Source: DTKD01 sp050948905
GTDB lineage: Bacteria; Armatimonadota; UBA5829
Assembly (NCBI GenBank): GCA_050948905.1
Contig: JBMNES010000001.1
Span: 2,418,001 to 2,482,000, forward strand
Length of the DNA: 64,000 nucleotides
Direction: 5' to 3'
A program made the translations under genes and the position numbers. How positions within the stretch are numbered: the first letter of the stretch is position 1; each line of letters opens with the position of its first letter. Below are positions 9,875-18,058 of this stretch, in pieces. The notes beneath the pieces were generated by a model, which did no database searches, was not told the DNA's origin, and saw only the letters and a list, made by a program, of their open reading frames with translations.

Positions 9875-10609
9875 TTGAGTCAGTTGATACCTCTCAACGA
9901 CTGATACTTCCTGTCTCAGCTTGAGAATCTTATTAGGCGGGTAATAGCCTTTCTTTACTGACGTGCCGGGATAGATGAGACAATTTTTGCCCAGCAGTGT
10001 GGCGGGGTTGGTAACAACATTGCAACCGGTTTGAGTGTAATCTCCGATCACTGCTCCGAATTTGACCAGGCCGGTGTCATAAGTAGTGCCTTCAATATTT
10101 ACCTTGATTGACGGCCTTTTGCCTGTTTCAGGATCTTTTGAGCTGGAAATAGGCACATTGGAGAGCACCGTGCCCGAACCGAGATTCACCCCGCGTCCGA
10201 GAATACTGTCGCCAACATAGGCAAAGTGCGGAGCCTGAGATGTATCCATCATGATGCAGTTTTTCAGCTCCGTTGAGTGCCCGACGATGCAGTTGTTGCC
10301 AATCACTACGTGACCGCGTATATATGCGCCGTGTCTGATCTGGCAGTTGCGGCCGATAATCGCCGGCCCCTGAACAAACGCGCCCGGCTCGACAACAGTT
10401 CCCTCGCCGATTACAACCGCGTGAACATCGTCGACATACGCCCCAGGCATAATCACTCCCTTGACCGTACTGTCTCCATCAACGCTGGTAATGTATTCAA
10501 GTGCGAACCTGCCAACCTGGCTCAACACTTCCCACACGTTATCGACGTTGTCGAATATGGATCTAAACTCGAAGCCGTCTAAATCGAAGAAATCAGATGG
10601 TTTCAGCAT
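9863..10609 (-). CDS. Left-handed beta-helix (hexapeptide) acyltransferase-like protein, GlmU C-terminal type
   Basis: A 248-residue protein made mostly of hexapeptide repeats (for example VVIGEGTVVEPGAFVQGP, IIGRNCQIRHGAYIRG, VVIGNNCIVG), the coil that builds left-handed beta-helix trimers. The sequence around NVEGTTYDTGLVKFGAVIGD and GCNVVTNPATLLGKNC resembles the glucosamine-1-phosphate acetyltransferase half of GlmU and stand-alone sugar nucleotidyltransferase relatives. There is no N-terminal nucleotidyltransferase domain, so it is an acyltransferase or a sugar-phosphate binder at most. The acyl donor and acceptor are unknown. A near-perfect promoter lies upstream on this strand (10686-10657). 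It is monocistronic, convergent with the glycan operon. Confidence 0.72.
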   Translation of the reverse strand: MLKPSDFFDLDGFEFRSIFDNVDNVWEVLSQVGRFALEYITSVDGDSTVKGVIMPGAYVDDVHAVVIGEGTVVEPGAFVQGPAIIGRNCQIRHGAYIRGHVVIGNNCIVGHSTELKNCIMMDTSQAPHFAYVGDSILGRGVNLGSGTVLSNVPISSSKDPETGKRPSIKVNIEGTTYDTGLVKFGAVIGDYTQTGCNVVTNPATLLGKNCLIYPGTSVKKGYYPPNKILKLRQEVSVVERYQLTQSRR

Positions 10610-10656
10610 ACTACGTCCCTTGCCTGTAATCCGCGGAACAGCCCAGCGGTAGGATG

Positions 10657-10686
10657 ATTATAGAGTGTCCTTATTTACACTGTCAA
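10657..10686 (-). promoter_or_regulatory. Sigma-70-type promoter for the beta-helix transferase gene
   Basis: Read on the minus strand, the region has TTGACA (10686-10681), an 18-base spacer and TATAAT (10662-10657). Both hexamers are perfect matches to the housekeeping consensus. Transcription would start near 10650, giving a leader of about 40 bases. Confidence 0.75.
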
Positions 10687-10712
10687 ATCCGGCCCTGGTC
10701 AAGTCTATTCGT

Positions 10713-10742
10713 TTGCTGTAGATGTGCTAACTCTGGTATAAT
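10713..10742 (+). promoter_or_regulatory. Sigma-70-type promoter for the 10781 gene
   Basis: TTGCTG (10713-10718), 18 bases, then TATAAT (10737-10742). It faces away from the minus-strand promoter at 10657-10686; the two -35 elements are 26 bases apart, so the polymerases could compete or share a regulator. Confidence 0.6.
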
Positions 10743-10780
10743 CATTCCACGTTGTAGTCGAGGAGGACGCTTCGAATACT

Positions 10781-11317
10781 ATGGCTGGACTAAAAAGACG
10801 AATTCGAACTGAGGGCTGGTCTCGCGATGTGACCGACGCGGATGAAGAGCAGAATTCTGTTCTGTATCGGCTGAGCAACAACAACAAATTGTGGGTGGCT
10901 GGCTTGATTTTGATACTTGCGCTCGCCGGATTTTTAATGGCTCAAGTAAAACAGCGCAGCGCAATGACAAACGAGGATCTCTATGTCCCTCCTGCTGAGC
11001 TGGCCTTCGGTACTTATGACGACGGACCGCATCACGAGTTTGCCCAGGATTTCCTGGCTAAAAATAAACAGGTTCAGGATGCTCATTTTGCGGATGGTAA
11101 GTTCATAATCATAGTCCCGGGGGATATGAGCGCAGACAACATTGAGCACCTGTCTCTGCTGGCAGCCCAGCGCAACCTTGCAAAGTTCAAAAATCGTATT
11201 GTTGTTGAGGTTTATCAGCGCAGCGCGGCGACAAAATCAGATAAATTGATAGCGACTACCCAATGGGAAGACTCGCGATACGGATTTACAGTAAGACTTC
11301 GCAGCCGGGCGCGTTAA
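10781..11317 (+). CDS. Hypothetical membrane-anchored protein
   Basis: I do not recognise this 178-residue protein. It has a basic, charged N-terminus (residues 1-35), one transmembrane helix (about 38-57, LWVAGLILILALAGFLMAQV), and an exported or periplasmic domain of about 115 residues with mixed alpha/beta character. The start has a clear GAGGAGG ribosome site. It lies just before the GAF histidine kinase, separated by about 45 bases, and could be co-transcribed with it from the promoter at 10713-10742. Confidence 0.6.
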   Translation: MAGLKRRIRTEGWSRDVTDADEEQNSVLYRLSNNNKLWVAGLILILALAGFLMAQVKQRSAMTNEDLYVPPAELAFGTYDDGPHHEFAQDFLAKNKQVQDAHFADGKFIIIVPGDMSADNIEHLSLLAAQRNLAKFKNRIVVEVYQRSAATKSDKLIATTQWEDSRYGFTVRLRSRAR

Positions 11318-11362
11318 ATAACGTTTGCGATGTAGTTCTATATTTTATGCAGGCCGCGAAAT

Positions 11363-13171
11363 GTGCTGCCTGAGAGTGAAGCTATGGAAAGCAAGGCCTC
11401 CAACATCGATCTCCACAACGAATCAGCTCTGGTTGTCGACATCAGCCGGCTGGTTATAAGCGGAGAACCTATCGACAGGATCCTGCAGACAATCCTCGAG
11501 CAATCGGTAATGGCTTGCGAGTGTGTGAGGGGGTTTCTCGCCATCGTCGACCATGACCGCGGTGAGTTGGATGTTCGCTACACCTATGGCGAAGGTTGGA
11601 GTGAGGAGAAGCGCCTTGGCAGACTAAAAGTCTCTGAGGAAACGGGCAGGGGAATAACCAGCCACGTAGCCGCCACTGCAACACTGTACAATGCTCACAA
11701 CGTTCGGCTCGATCCATATTATATTCGATCATTTGACGATGTGAAAAGTGAGCTGGCTGTGCCTCTGGTGGATGGTGACGCCCGGACACGCGGGGTAATC
11801 AACCTGCAAAGCGCCACACTTTCAGCTTTTAGCAGCGACCATGAGAATTTCGTTCTGGCCCTCGCCAAGCTGGCTGTTATTGCTATGGTTGTCTCCGATC
11901 ACCGGTCGCGCGAGATGGCGCTGGTTCAGATCGGAAAAGAACTCAATGGATTCACTGACATAGGAGCAATACCGCAAAAGGTCCTTGACGTGGCTGCGGA
12001 AGCGCTGAGATTTGAAGATTGCTCGTTGTTTTTAATTGACAGGACCAGTGGACAATTGGTGCTGCGGGCCTCGCGTGGGCCGCTGAAGAAGATGATCGGT
12101 AAAGCGGTATATGAAATTGGCGAGGGGTTGACAGGCTGGATCGCTCAAAATCAGCAGTCTATTCGCATACTCTCCCCAAGCAGCGACTCACGGTGGCGCG
12201 GGCTGCATCAGGAAATTCCTAACGTGGAGGACGGCGCCTTTATGGGTGTGCCGATCCTCGGCCGAAGCGGGCTGCTCGGAGTGCTGCGTGTGCAAAGACG
12301 AAAGAGCCCGTATAGTTGGTTCCGCAACGAGTTTACGGTAGACGAAGAGCGTATATTGTCGACTATCGCTGGGCAGTTGGCCATCGCGTTAGAGAACTCC
12401 AGACTTATCGATCAACTTGTAAAAACTGAGCGCTTGGCGGCGTGGGGAGAGATGTCGGCAAGGTCGGCACATATGATAGGCAACCGCGTCTTTGCTATTA
12501 AAGGGGATATTAACGAGATAGAATATATCCTCAAATCACCGGACGTAGACCCGGCTGACGCCTGGAAGCTGCTGGAAAGCGTTAAAAAAGGCATCTTTTT
12601 ACTTGAAGAGATACTAAACGAGTTCCGGGAGTTTGTGAAAGCAACACAGATTGAGCTTATCGAATCCGATTTAAATACTTTGATAAAAGAGGCAATAGAC
12701 GAGAGCTTTCCGAAAAGATCGGCCAGCGTGCTTCGTCTCAATTTAGATGAGAGCCTGCCTCCGATATGCGCAGACCCGACGAAGCTGAAACGATGTTTCT
12801 CGGAGTTGCTGGAGAATGCTGTCAGCTTCCAGCCCGAAGGCGGTGAGGTTGTTGTCACCACCGCTATGGCTGACGAAAAGAGTAGGAAATGGCTCAAATC
12901 GAATAATAAGTCCGCGCAATATGTGGCAGTGCATTTCGAGGACACTGGGCCGGGAGTGGAGTCTGAGAACAAACCGAAGATTTTCAACCCGTTCTTTACA
13001 TCCAGGGCTAAGGGCATGGGCTTGGGACTATCTATTGTCAAAGGTATAGTAGATGCTCACGATGGCACGATATTCGAGAGCGGCAAACCCGGAGTAGGGG
13101 CCAAGTTCACCATATTGCTGCCGTGTAGTTGCGATAAACCGCGCAAAAAACGCGTCAAAACTGATGAATAG
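11363..13171 (+). CDS. GAF-GAF sensor histidine kinase
   Basis: A soluble 602-residue two-component sensor. GAF domain 1 spans about residues 36-170 and GAF domain 2 about 200-345 (GVPILGRSGLLGVLRV is a typical GAF core). These are followed by a dimerisation helix with the likely phospho-acceptor His370 in SARSAHMIGN and a complete ATPase domain: N box ELLENAV (Asn485), G1 box DTGPGV (527-532), G2 box GMGLGLS (551-557). No transmembrane segment is seen, so it senses a cytoplasmic ligand or redox state. The start is uncertain: GTG at 11363 or ATG at 11384; neither has a strong ribosome site. The receiver gene follows 23 bases downstream and is the obvious partner. Confidence 0.9.
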   Translation: MLPESEAMESKASNIDLHNESALVVDISRLVISGEPIDRILQTILEQSVMACECVRGFLAIVDHDRGELDVRYTYGEGWSEEKRLGRLKVSEETGRGITSHVAATATLYNAHNVRLDPYYIRSFDDVKSELAVPLVDGDARTRGVINLQSATLSAFSSDHENFVLALAKLAVIAMVVSDHRSREMALVQIGKELNGFTDIGAIPQKVLDVAAEALRFEDCSLFLIDRTSGQLVLRASRGPLKKMIGKAVYEIGEGLTGWIAQNQQSIRILSPSSDSRWRGLHQEIPNVEDGAFMGVPILGRSGLLGVLRVQRRKSPYSWFRNEFTVDEERILSTIAGQLAIALENSRLIDQLVKTERLAAWGEMSARSAHMIGNRVFAIKGDINEIEYILKSPDVDPADAWKLLESVKKGIFLLEEILNEFREFVKATQIELIESDLNTLIKEAIDESFPKRSASVLRLNLDESLPPICADPTKLKRCFSELLENAVSFQPEGGEVVVTTAMADEKSRKWLKSNNKSAQYVAVHFEDTGPGVESENKPKIFNPFFTSRAKGMGLGLSIVKGIVDAHDGTIFESGKPGVGAKFTILLPCSCDKPRKKRVKTDE

Positions 13172-13194
13172 AAGAAAATACGGGAGGTTACCCT

Positions 13195-13629
13195 GTGTGT
13201 AAGATACTGGTCATCGACGATGAAGAGGCCGTGCGCAGCGCTGTAAAGCGCAGGCTGGAGAGAGATGGTTTTGAGGTGCAGACTGCCGAGACCCAGGCGG
13301 AGGGGATTGAGGCGATTAACACGCACAACCCGCCTTACGATGTGGTTGTGACGGATATGGTAATGGAGTCTCCTACGAGCGGGCTGGAGGTGCTCCAGGC
13401 AGCGCTGGCCTCGGATATATTTACCGAGTTGATTGTGTTGACAGCTTATGGCAACGTAGGCAACGCCGTTGAATGTATGAAGCGCGGAGCTTTTGACTAC
13501 GTAGAGAAAAACATACCTGGCGTCGACGTCTTTGAGCTGCTGTCGATGAAAGTGCAGCAAGCTCTGGAGAGAAGAAAAGTGTCTCTGGCCACTTTGAGGA
13601 GAATCGAGCACTTCACTAAAGCCAGATAG
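13195..13629 (+). CDS. Response regulator, single receiver domain
   Basis: A 144-residue CheY-like receiver without an output domain. The acidic pocket (Asp8, Asp9), phospho-acceptor Asp54 in VVTDMVM, Thr83 in VLTAYG and Lys105 in DYVEK are all present. The last 25 residues form a helix rich in charged residues. A GGGAGG ribosome site precedes the GTG start. It follows the GAF kinase by 23 bases and is probably its phosphate acceptor, acting by protein-protein contact or as a relay. Confidence 0.9.
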   Translation: MCKILVIDDEEAVRSAVKRRLERDGFEVQTAETQAEGIEAINTHNPPYDVVVTDMVMESPTSGLEVLQAALASDIFTELIVLTAYGNVGNAVECMKRGAFDYVEKNIPGVDVFELLSMKVQQALERRKVSLATLRRIEHFTKAR

Positions 13630-13750
13630 GTTGAATGCTATCGAAGAAGGGTAAGGACTCAGGTATTTGTCTTGCGACAAAACCGGGCCACTGAAGATTG
13701 CGTGGCTGCCGCAAGCGCAGCAAAATTCTGTTCTAATGGAGTTGATTATT

Positions 13751-15211
13751 ATGTTCAGACTCACTCGAATCGGTGTGATAATTGCTGTGTTCAGTATTCT
13801 AATGGCGGCGACTGCCTGCGCTGCCCCCAAAAAGGTGGTCAAACCTGCGCCTAAACCCGCCCCGAAAGCAGCCGCGCCTAAGGTTGCGCCGGTGGTGATA
13901 CCCACGGGGCCAAAATACCTGAAGGTTGTGGCTGTCGAACCTTTTGAAGCAGTTCCGTCGACTGGTCCAAACAAAATGACTGCGTCGGGCTGTCCCGAGC
14001 AAATTGTGCCGATGACTTTTACGGCTTCGTTCGGAAAACCGCTTAACGTTATACTCAAAGGCGCGGATTTAATCGGACCGGGCAAAATCACGGCTGATAA
14101 CGTCACGATCAAACTGATTAGCGGGGATGATCTACTCCCTGCTCAGGATGTGGAGATCGGGCCTGGGGTTGCGCACTTCTGGGTCGACGTAAACATACCC
14201 AGAGGAACAAAACCAGGGCTTTATCGCGGCTATGTCAGCGTTGTATATCAGGAAAAACAATGGGATGTTGTTCCTATTGAATTGAACGTCATCGCGATGC
14301 GTTTGATTGGCTCTTCCAAACAATACGCGTTATATACATCGTTGACCCCGTTTGGAGAAGGGGATTCCACGGTCGGAGCCGAGACATATGCAGAATTGGT
14401 GCGTTCGGTGGCGGCGATGGGGTTCAGAGCGATCGCAGTCAATGCAGCGCCAGAAAATATGGCGGATGTGCTGCGCACGTGCAGCAGCGCCGGGTTGCTT
14501 GGTGGCACTCCTGTGCTGGCGTTTGCTTCTGGTTGTGAATTACCCTCCATTGAGGATGTTAAGGCCGTAGAGGCTGCCAAGCGGGCGGCTGGAATAACAA
14601 CGACTTTTCAGTTCTGCGCCAACAACCCTTGCAGCGAAGAAGAGACCAGTGCTGCGATAGAAAAGGCGCGTTTGTTTAAGCAGGCCGGATGCCAGGTGGC
14701 TGCTACGGTTTCAGATCCGGATACCGCAGAGAAACTGCTGCCCGTATGTCAGGCGATTAACTATAACATAGACATGCCTTATGTGCAGGCGTTAATCAAT
14801 GGTGGCAATGATCGCACCACAAAATGGGAGTGGTATTGGTGGGATGCCCGCAAGAGTGTTCGCGACAATCGCATAAACTCCGGCATAGCGCTTTGGCGGA
14901 GTGGTCTTTATGGATGCATGCCGTTTTGGATGCCCCAGGGCGAGGGAGATCAGCCGACACGACTTGATTCGATGCTTTGTATGGCGATGCGAGAAGGCGT
15001 CGTCGATACCCGCTATATAACGACCTATATGAAGGCCCTTCGCGAGCTTAAGGATAAGAAACGGCAGGCAGATAAAGACTATATCGCCTCTACCGAATCA
15101 TATCTGGCCGCATTTTTGGTAAAACCGCTCGATAAACTGACTCCGGCGGACCTTCGTGGATTCAGATTGAAAATGGTAGAGTTCACCAACAAACTCGAAG
15201 CCAGGTTGTAG
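13751..15211 (+). CDS. Secreted DUF4091-like / glycoside-hydrolase-domain protein
   Basis: The frame opens further upstream, but GGAG at 13738-13741 points to the ATG at 13751, which gives a clean signal peptide (MFRLTRIGVIIAVFSILMAA..., cleavage after ATACA). Next comes an alanine-, proline- and lysine-rich linker (about residues 25-50), a beta-sandwich region (about 50-180), and a C-terminal domain with WEWYWWDARKS and GLYGCMPFWMPQGEGD. These aromatic motifs and the late helix (AMREGVVDTRYI) look like the DUF4091 C-terminal part of putative glycosidases. The length is 486 residues. The function is not established; export to periplasm or surface is likely. Confidence 0.6.
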   Translation: MFRLTRIGVIIAVFSILMAATACAAPKKVVKPAPKPAPKAAAPKVAPVVIPTGPKYLKVVAVEPFEAVPSTGPNKMTASGCPEQIVPMTFTASFGKPLNVILKGADLIGPGKITADNVTIKLISGDDLLPAQDVEIGPGVAHFWVDVNIPRGTKPGLYRGYVSVVYQEKQWDVVPIELNVIAMRLIGSSKQYALYTSLTPFGEGDSTVGAETYAELVRSVAAMGFRAIAVNAAPENMADVLRTCSSAGLLGGTPVLAFASGCELPSIEDVKAVEAAKRAAGITTTFQFCANNPCSEEETSAAIEKARLFKQAGCQVAATVSDPDTAEKLLPVCQAINYNIDMPYVQALINGGNDRTTKWEWYWWDARKSVRDNRINSGIALWRSGLYGCMPFWMPQGEGDQPTRLDSMLCMAMREGVVDTRYITTYMKALRELKDKKRQADKDYIASTESYLAAFLVKPLDKLTPADLRGFRLKMVEFTNKLEARL

Positions 15212-15299
15212 TGTGGCTTTAAAGAAGGAAATAACCAGGGGCTTGTGGAACTGGCTTAATAGAGATTGATGATTTACCTCAGGATAGGGGTGTTATGAG

Positions 15300-15437
15300 A
15301 TGAGGGGCCAAATCCGCAAAGAGCCTAAGGCGGCAAAAAAGAGCGTAAAGGAAAAGAAAGCCGCGAAGAAGGCGAAACAAGAAGAGAAGACCACAAAGGG
15401 ATTCTCAATAGAGAAGAGCTTCACTCCGGAAGAATAG
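15300..15437 (+). CDS. Small lysine/alanine-rich basic protein
   Basis: A 45-residue frame starting ATG at 15300 with AGGGGTG upstream (15285-15291). About one third of the residues are lysine, arranged as repeated AAKK/KEKK patterns like histone-H1 tails, and the protein ends FTPEE. It lies directly before a strong terminator (15446-15477), so the region is transcribed in this sense. It could be a nucleoid- or RNA-binding peptide. I cannot exclude a non-translated 3' end of the preceding transcript. Confidence 0.45.
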   Translation: MRGQIRKEPKAAKKSVKEKKAAKKAKQEEKTTKGFSIEKSFTPEE

Positions 15438-15445
15438 AAAATTAC

Positions 15446-15477
15446 ACGGCCGCAGTCGTGTTATCGTCTGCGGCCGT
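15446..15477. terminator. Strong bidirectional hairpin terminator
   Basis: A perfect 10-bp stem (ACGGCCGCAG with CTGCGGCCGT, 12-base loop) lies between convergent genes. T-rich bases follow on both strands, though not a long T run. Its core CGGCCGCAG recurs in the terminator at 30701. Confidence 0.75.
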
Positions 15478-15485
15478 TGATTGCT

Positions 15486-16028
15486 TTAAACTACAAGCTC
15501 CGCACCTTTGGCCAGGGCTGCATTGTTCACTGGAATGAACCGGTGGTTGTGTGTCGGCAGGACCTCTTCCATTGAAGCGTTCAACGATTCCAGCTTCACT
15601 GGTTTGAGCATCCCTACATAACCGCCGAGCATCACCATATTCGCGGTTTTGGCGTTGCCCAACTCCGTCGCGATGTCTGTGGCCGGTATCTCCACTATTT
15701 TGCAATCGTCGCGATACGCGGGAGGGGCGGCGAGGGAGGTGTTGACGAATATCACTCCCCCGGGCTTAATTGTCGGTGCGAACTTATCCAGCAGCGGCTG
15801 AGTCATCGCAATCAACACGTCCGGGGCAGCGGTTACCGGTGAGCCGATCTCATCAGAAGAGACAATCACAGTACATTCCGCCAGTCCTCCACGGGTCTCC
15901 GGGCCATAGGTAGGGAACCACACTACATTGGCCCCTTCCATAACGACAGCATGAGCAAGCAGTTGTCCGATGACCATTATGCCCTGGCCGCCCATACCAA
16001 CTATTTTCACTTCCTGGTGCCTTAGCAT
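15486..16028 (-). CDS. 2-oxoacid:ferredoxin oxidoreductase, gamma subunit
   Basis: Gamma subunit of a KOR/VOR-type enzyme that oxidatively decarboxylates a 2-oxoacid to acyl-CoA and reduces ferredoxin. MGGQGIMVIGQLLAHA and PTYGPETRGG are hallmark gamma motifs. The frame extends to 16052, but GAGGAG six bases before the ATG at 16028 selects that start (180 residues) and leaves a 10-base gap after the beta gene. It is the last gene of the operon ferredoxin-alpha-beta-gamma. Confidence 0.9.
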   Translation of the reverse strand: MLRHQEVKIVGMGGQGIMVIGQLLAHAVVMEGANVVWFPTYGPETRGGLAECTVIVSSDEIGSPVTAAPDVLIAMTQPLLDKFAPTIKPGGVIFVNTSLAAPPAYRDDCKIVEIPATDIATELGNAKTANMVMLGGYVGMLKPVKLESLNASMEEVLPTHNHRFIPVNNAALAKGAELVV

Positions 16029-16038
16029 ATTGTTCTCC

Positions 16039-16773
16039 TCATCTGTCGACAAAGACGCCCAGCGGGAATACCGGCGTCATATTCTCATCTATCCACTTGA
16101 AACTCTCAATCGGCGTCATCCTCCAATGGGTCGGGCAGTTCGACAACACCTCCACCATCGTGAATCCCTTGCCGTCCAGTTGATTTCGAAACGCCTTCTT
16201 GATTGCACTCTTAGTCTTAACCAACCCAGCCGGAGAGGTTGGAGTCACACGAGCGATGTAAGACGGGCCGTCCAGTGTTGCAAGCATCTCGCTTATGCGA
16301 ATCGGATATCCCGCATGGACAGGGTCTCTGCCGCTGGGGCAAGTCGATGCCCTCTGTCCCACCAGTGTCGTCGGAGCCATCTGGCCGCCGGTCATGCCGT
16401 AAGTGGTGTTATTAATAAAGATAACGGATATCTTCTCGCCCCTTGCGGCTGCGTGGATAATCTCAGCGGTTCCAATCGACGCAAGGTCGCCATCTCCCTG
16501 ATAAGCCCAAACGAAGCTATCAGGCATCACGCGCTTAATACCGGTTGCTACAGCCGGCGCTCTTCCATGGGCAGCTTCCACCATATCGCACGCCATATAA
16601 TCATACATAAAGACAGCGCATCCGACCGGGCATACGCCAATAGTGTTATCCGTGATAGATAACTCGTCCATCACTTCGGCGATCATTCGGTGGACTATGC
16701 TGTGTATGCATCCCGGGCAATATGTAAACTCAACGTCAGTTAACGCTTTCGGTCTTTCGAATACTTTTTTCAT
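16039..16773 (-). CDS. 2-oxoacid:ferredoxin oxidoreductase, beta subunit (thiamine diphosphate binding)
   Basis: A 244-residue beta subunit that binds thiamine diphosphate and a [4Fe-4S] cluster. TYCPGCIHSIVH carries the Cys-X2-Cys cluster ligands near the N-terminus, AYQGDGDLASIG is the diphosphate/Mg-binding GDGD motif, and NNTTYGMTGGQMAPTT is the conserved catalytic region. Its start overlaps the alpha stop as ATGA, so the subunits are translationally coupled. The substrate (2-oxoglutarate or branched-chain oxoacid) cannot be fixed from sequence alone. Confidence 0.92.
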   Translation of the reverse strand: MKKVFERPKALTDVEFTYCPGCIHSIVHRMIAEVMDELSITDNTIGVCPVGCAVFMYDYMACDMVEAAHGRAPAVATGIKRVMPDSFVWAYQGDGDLASIGTAEIIHAAARGEKISVIFINNTTYGMTGGQMAPTTLVGQRASTCPSGRDPVHAGYPIRISEMLATLDGPSYIARVTPTSPAGLVKTKSAIKKAFRNQLDGKGFTMVEVLSNCPTHWRMTPIESFKWIDENMTPVFPLGVFVDR

Positions 16774-17849
16774 CGCGACCCTGCCCCCTTCTTTTCATAG
16801 GGCGCTGTTGATTTGATATGATCCAGAACCTCGGTTGGGGTGGGGACCACACCACCGGTTCGGCCGTAGAATGTGACCTCGCTGGCTCCGTTGACCGCGA
16901 GCTTTACGTCTTCTACCATCTGCCCGCAACTCATCTCCACCGCCATAAAGTTGCTGCCCTGTTCAGCCAGTTGTGCAATTCTGTCGGCAGGATAAGGATA
17001 AAGAGTGATCGGTCGCAGCAGGCCTAACTTCAGCCCTTCTTCTCTGCCCATGTCTACGACAGTGCGACAAACCCTGGCCGAACAGCCGTAAGCCACCAGA
17101 ACCAGATCAGCGTCATCGGTTTTGTATTCAGCAAATCTGACTTCATTACGCTCTGCATCTCTGTATCTAGCCTGCAGCCGCAGATTGACATCTTCCATCA
17201 CGTTGACGTCGATCCAAAGCGAATTGACAACATTGTGGCTACGCCCACGGGTTCCTGTTAAAGCCCAGAGCTTCGGGCGATCAATAACAGGAAAGTCTCC
17301 ATGCAGATCGACCGGCTCCAACATCTGACCGATAATGGCGTCCATTAAGATTGCCACAGGCCCTCTATATTCATCTGCCAGATCAAAGGCCAACGGCATA
17401 AACTCATAGCACTCCTGTGCGCTCCACGGAGCAAGGGTAATCAGCTTATAATCACCGTGTCCGCCGCCTTTGACCGTCTGAAAGTAGTCTGACTGACCGG
17501 CCTGTGTGTTTCCCAGCCCCGGCCCTCCGCGCTGGACATTTACGATCACGCACGGCAACTCTGCACCCGCTATATACGAAATCCCCTCCTGCTTGAGGCT
17601 GATTCCAGGACTTGACGACGAAGTCATAATCCTCTTGCCAGTGGCCGCCGCGCCGTAGACCATATTAATAGCCGAGACTTCACTTTCCGCCTGCAAAAAA
17701 ACGCTTCCGTTCTCCGGCATCAGCGTCGACATCAATTCTGGAATCTCATTTTGGGGCGTAATAGGATAGCCAAAAAACGCGTCGCATCTTCCTGCAACCG
17801 CGCCGTAGCATATCGCTTCATTGCCCTTCATCAACTTTCGATTAGCCAT
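16770..17849 (-). CDS. 2-oxoacid:ferredoxin oxidoreductase, alpha subunit (VorB/KorA type)
   Basis: A 359-residue alpha subunit with the pyrimidine-binding part of the active site: FFGYPITPQNEI, LQAESEVSAINMVYGAAATG, SSSSPGISLKQEGISY, and the conserved VQRGGPGLGNTQAGQSDY. The architecture without a fused gamma domain matches VorB/KorA proteins that work with separate ferredoxin, beta and gamma genes. It starts three bases after the ferredoxin stop. The enzyme would serve anaerobic carbon metabolism, making acyl-CoA or, in reverse, fixing CO2. Confidence 0.92.
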   Translation of the reverse strand: MANRKLMKGNEAICYGAVAGRCDAFFGYPITPQNEIPELMSTLMPENGSVFLQAESEVSAINMVYGAAATGKRIMTSSSSPGISLKQEGISYIAGAELPCVIVNVQRGGPGLGNTQAGQSDYFQTVKGGGHGDYKLITLAPWSAQECYEFMPLAFDLADEYRGPVAILMDAIIGQMLEPVDLHGDFPVIDRPKLWALTGTRGRSHNVVNSLWIDVNVMEDVNLRLQARYRDAERNEVRFAEYKTDDADLVLVAYGCSARVCRTVVDMGREEGLKLGLLRPITLYPYPADRIAQLAEQGSNFMAVEMSCGQMVEDVKLAVNGASEVTFYGRTGGVVPTPTEVLDHIKSTAPYEKKGAGSR

Positions 17850-17852
17850 ATT

Positions 17853-18056
17853 CTATCTCCAGACCTCAATCGCAACGTCTGGGCATACTCTGGCGCATAT
17901 CGCGCATCCCGTACACTCTTCCTGATTGACAAAACAGGCGGGTCGATAGCCCCTGCTGTTGTAAGATTCTTCGATTTCTATGCAATGCTGCGGGCAGAAA
18001 TGTACACACAGCTCACAGCCCTTGCATCTCTCACGATCAATTTTAATTTCCGCCAA
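17853..18056 (-). CDS. Ferredoxin-like delta subunit, 2x[4Fe-4S]
   Basis: A small protein with two classical cluster motifs: CKGCELCVHFC and, later, CTGCAICARVC. It is the electron-accepting delta subunit of the oxidoreductase operon. The open frame reaches 18089, inside the upstream transferase gene, but GGGGGTG eight bases before the TTG at 18056 supports a TTG start and 67 residues beginning LAEIKIDRERC. The gene overlaps nothing with this start and is the first of the four-gene operon. Confidence 0.9.
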   Translation of the reverse strand: MAEIKIDRERCKGCELCVHFCPQHCIEIEESYNSRGYRPACFVNQEECTGCAICARVCPDVAIEVWR

Positions 18057-18058
18057 GT

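Noticed and set aside
12412..13041. Minus-strand open frame of 209 codons inside the histidine kinase gene
   Set aside because: Serine-rich shadow of the kinase catalytic domain; no ribosome site or homology visible.
13057..14112. Long minus-strand open frame opposite the receiver and DUF4091 genes
   Set aside because: It lies over well-supported plus-strand genes, its translation has no recognisable domain, and low-complexity stretches mirror the plus-strand linker.
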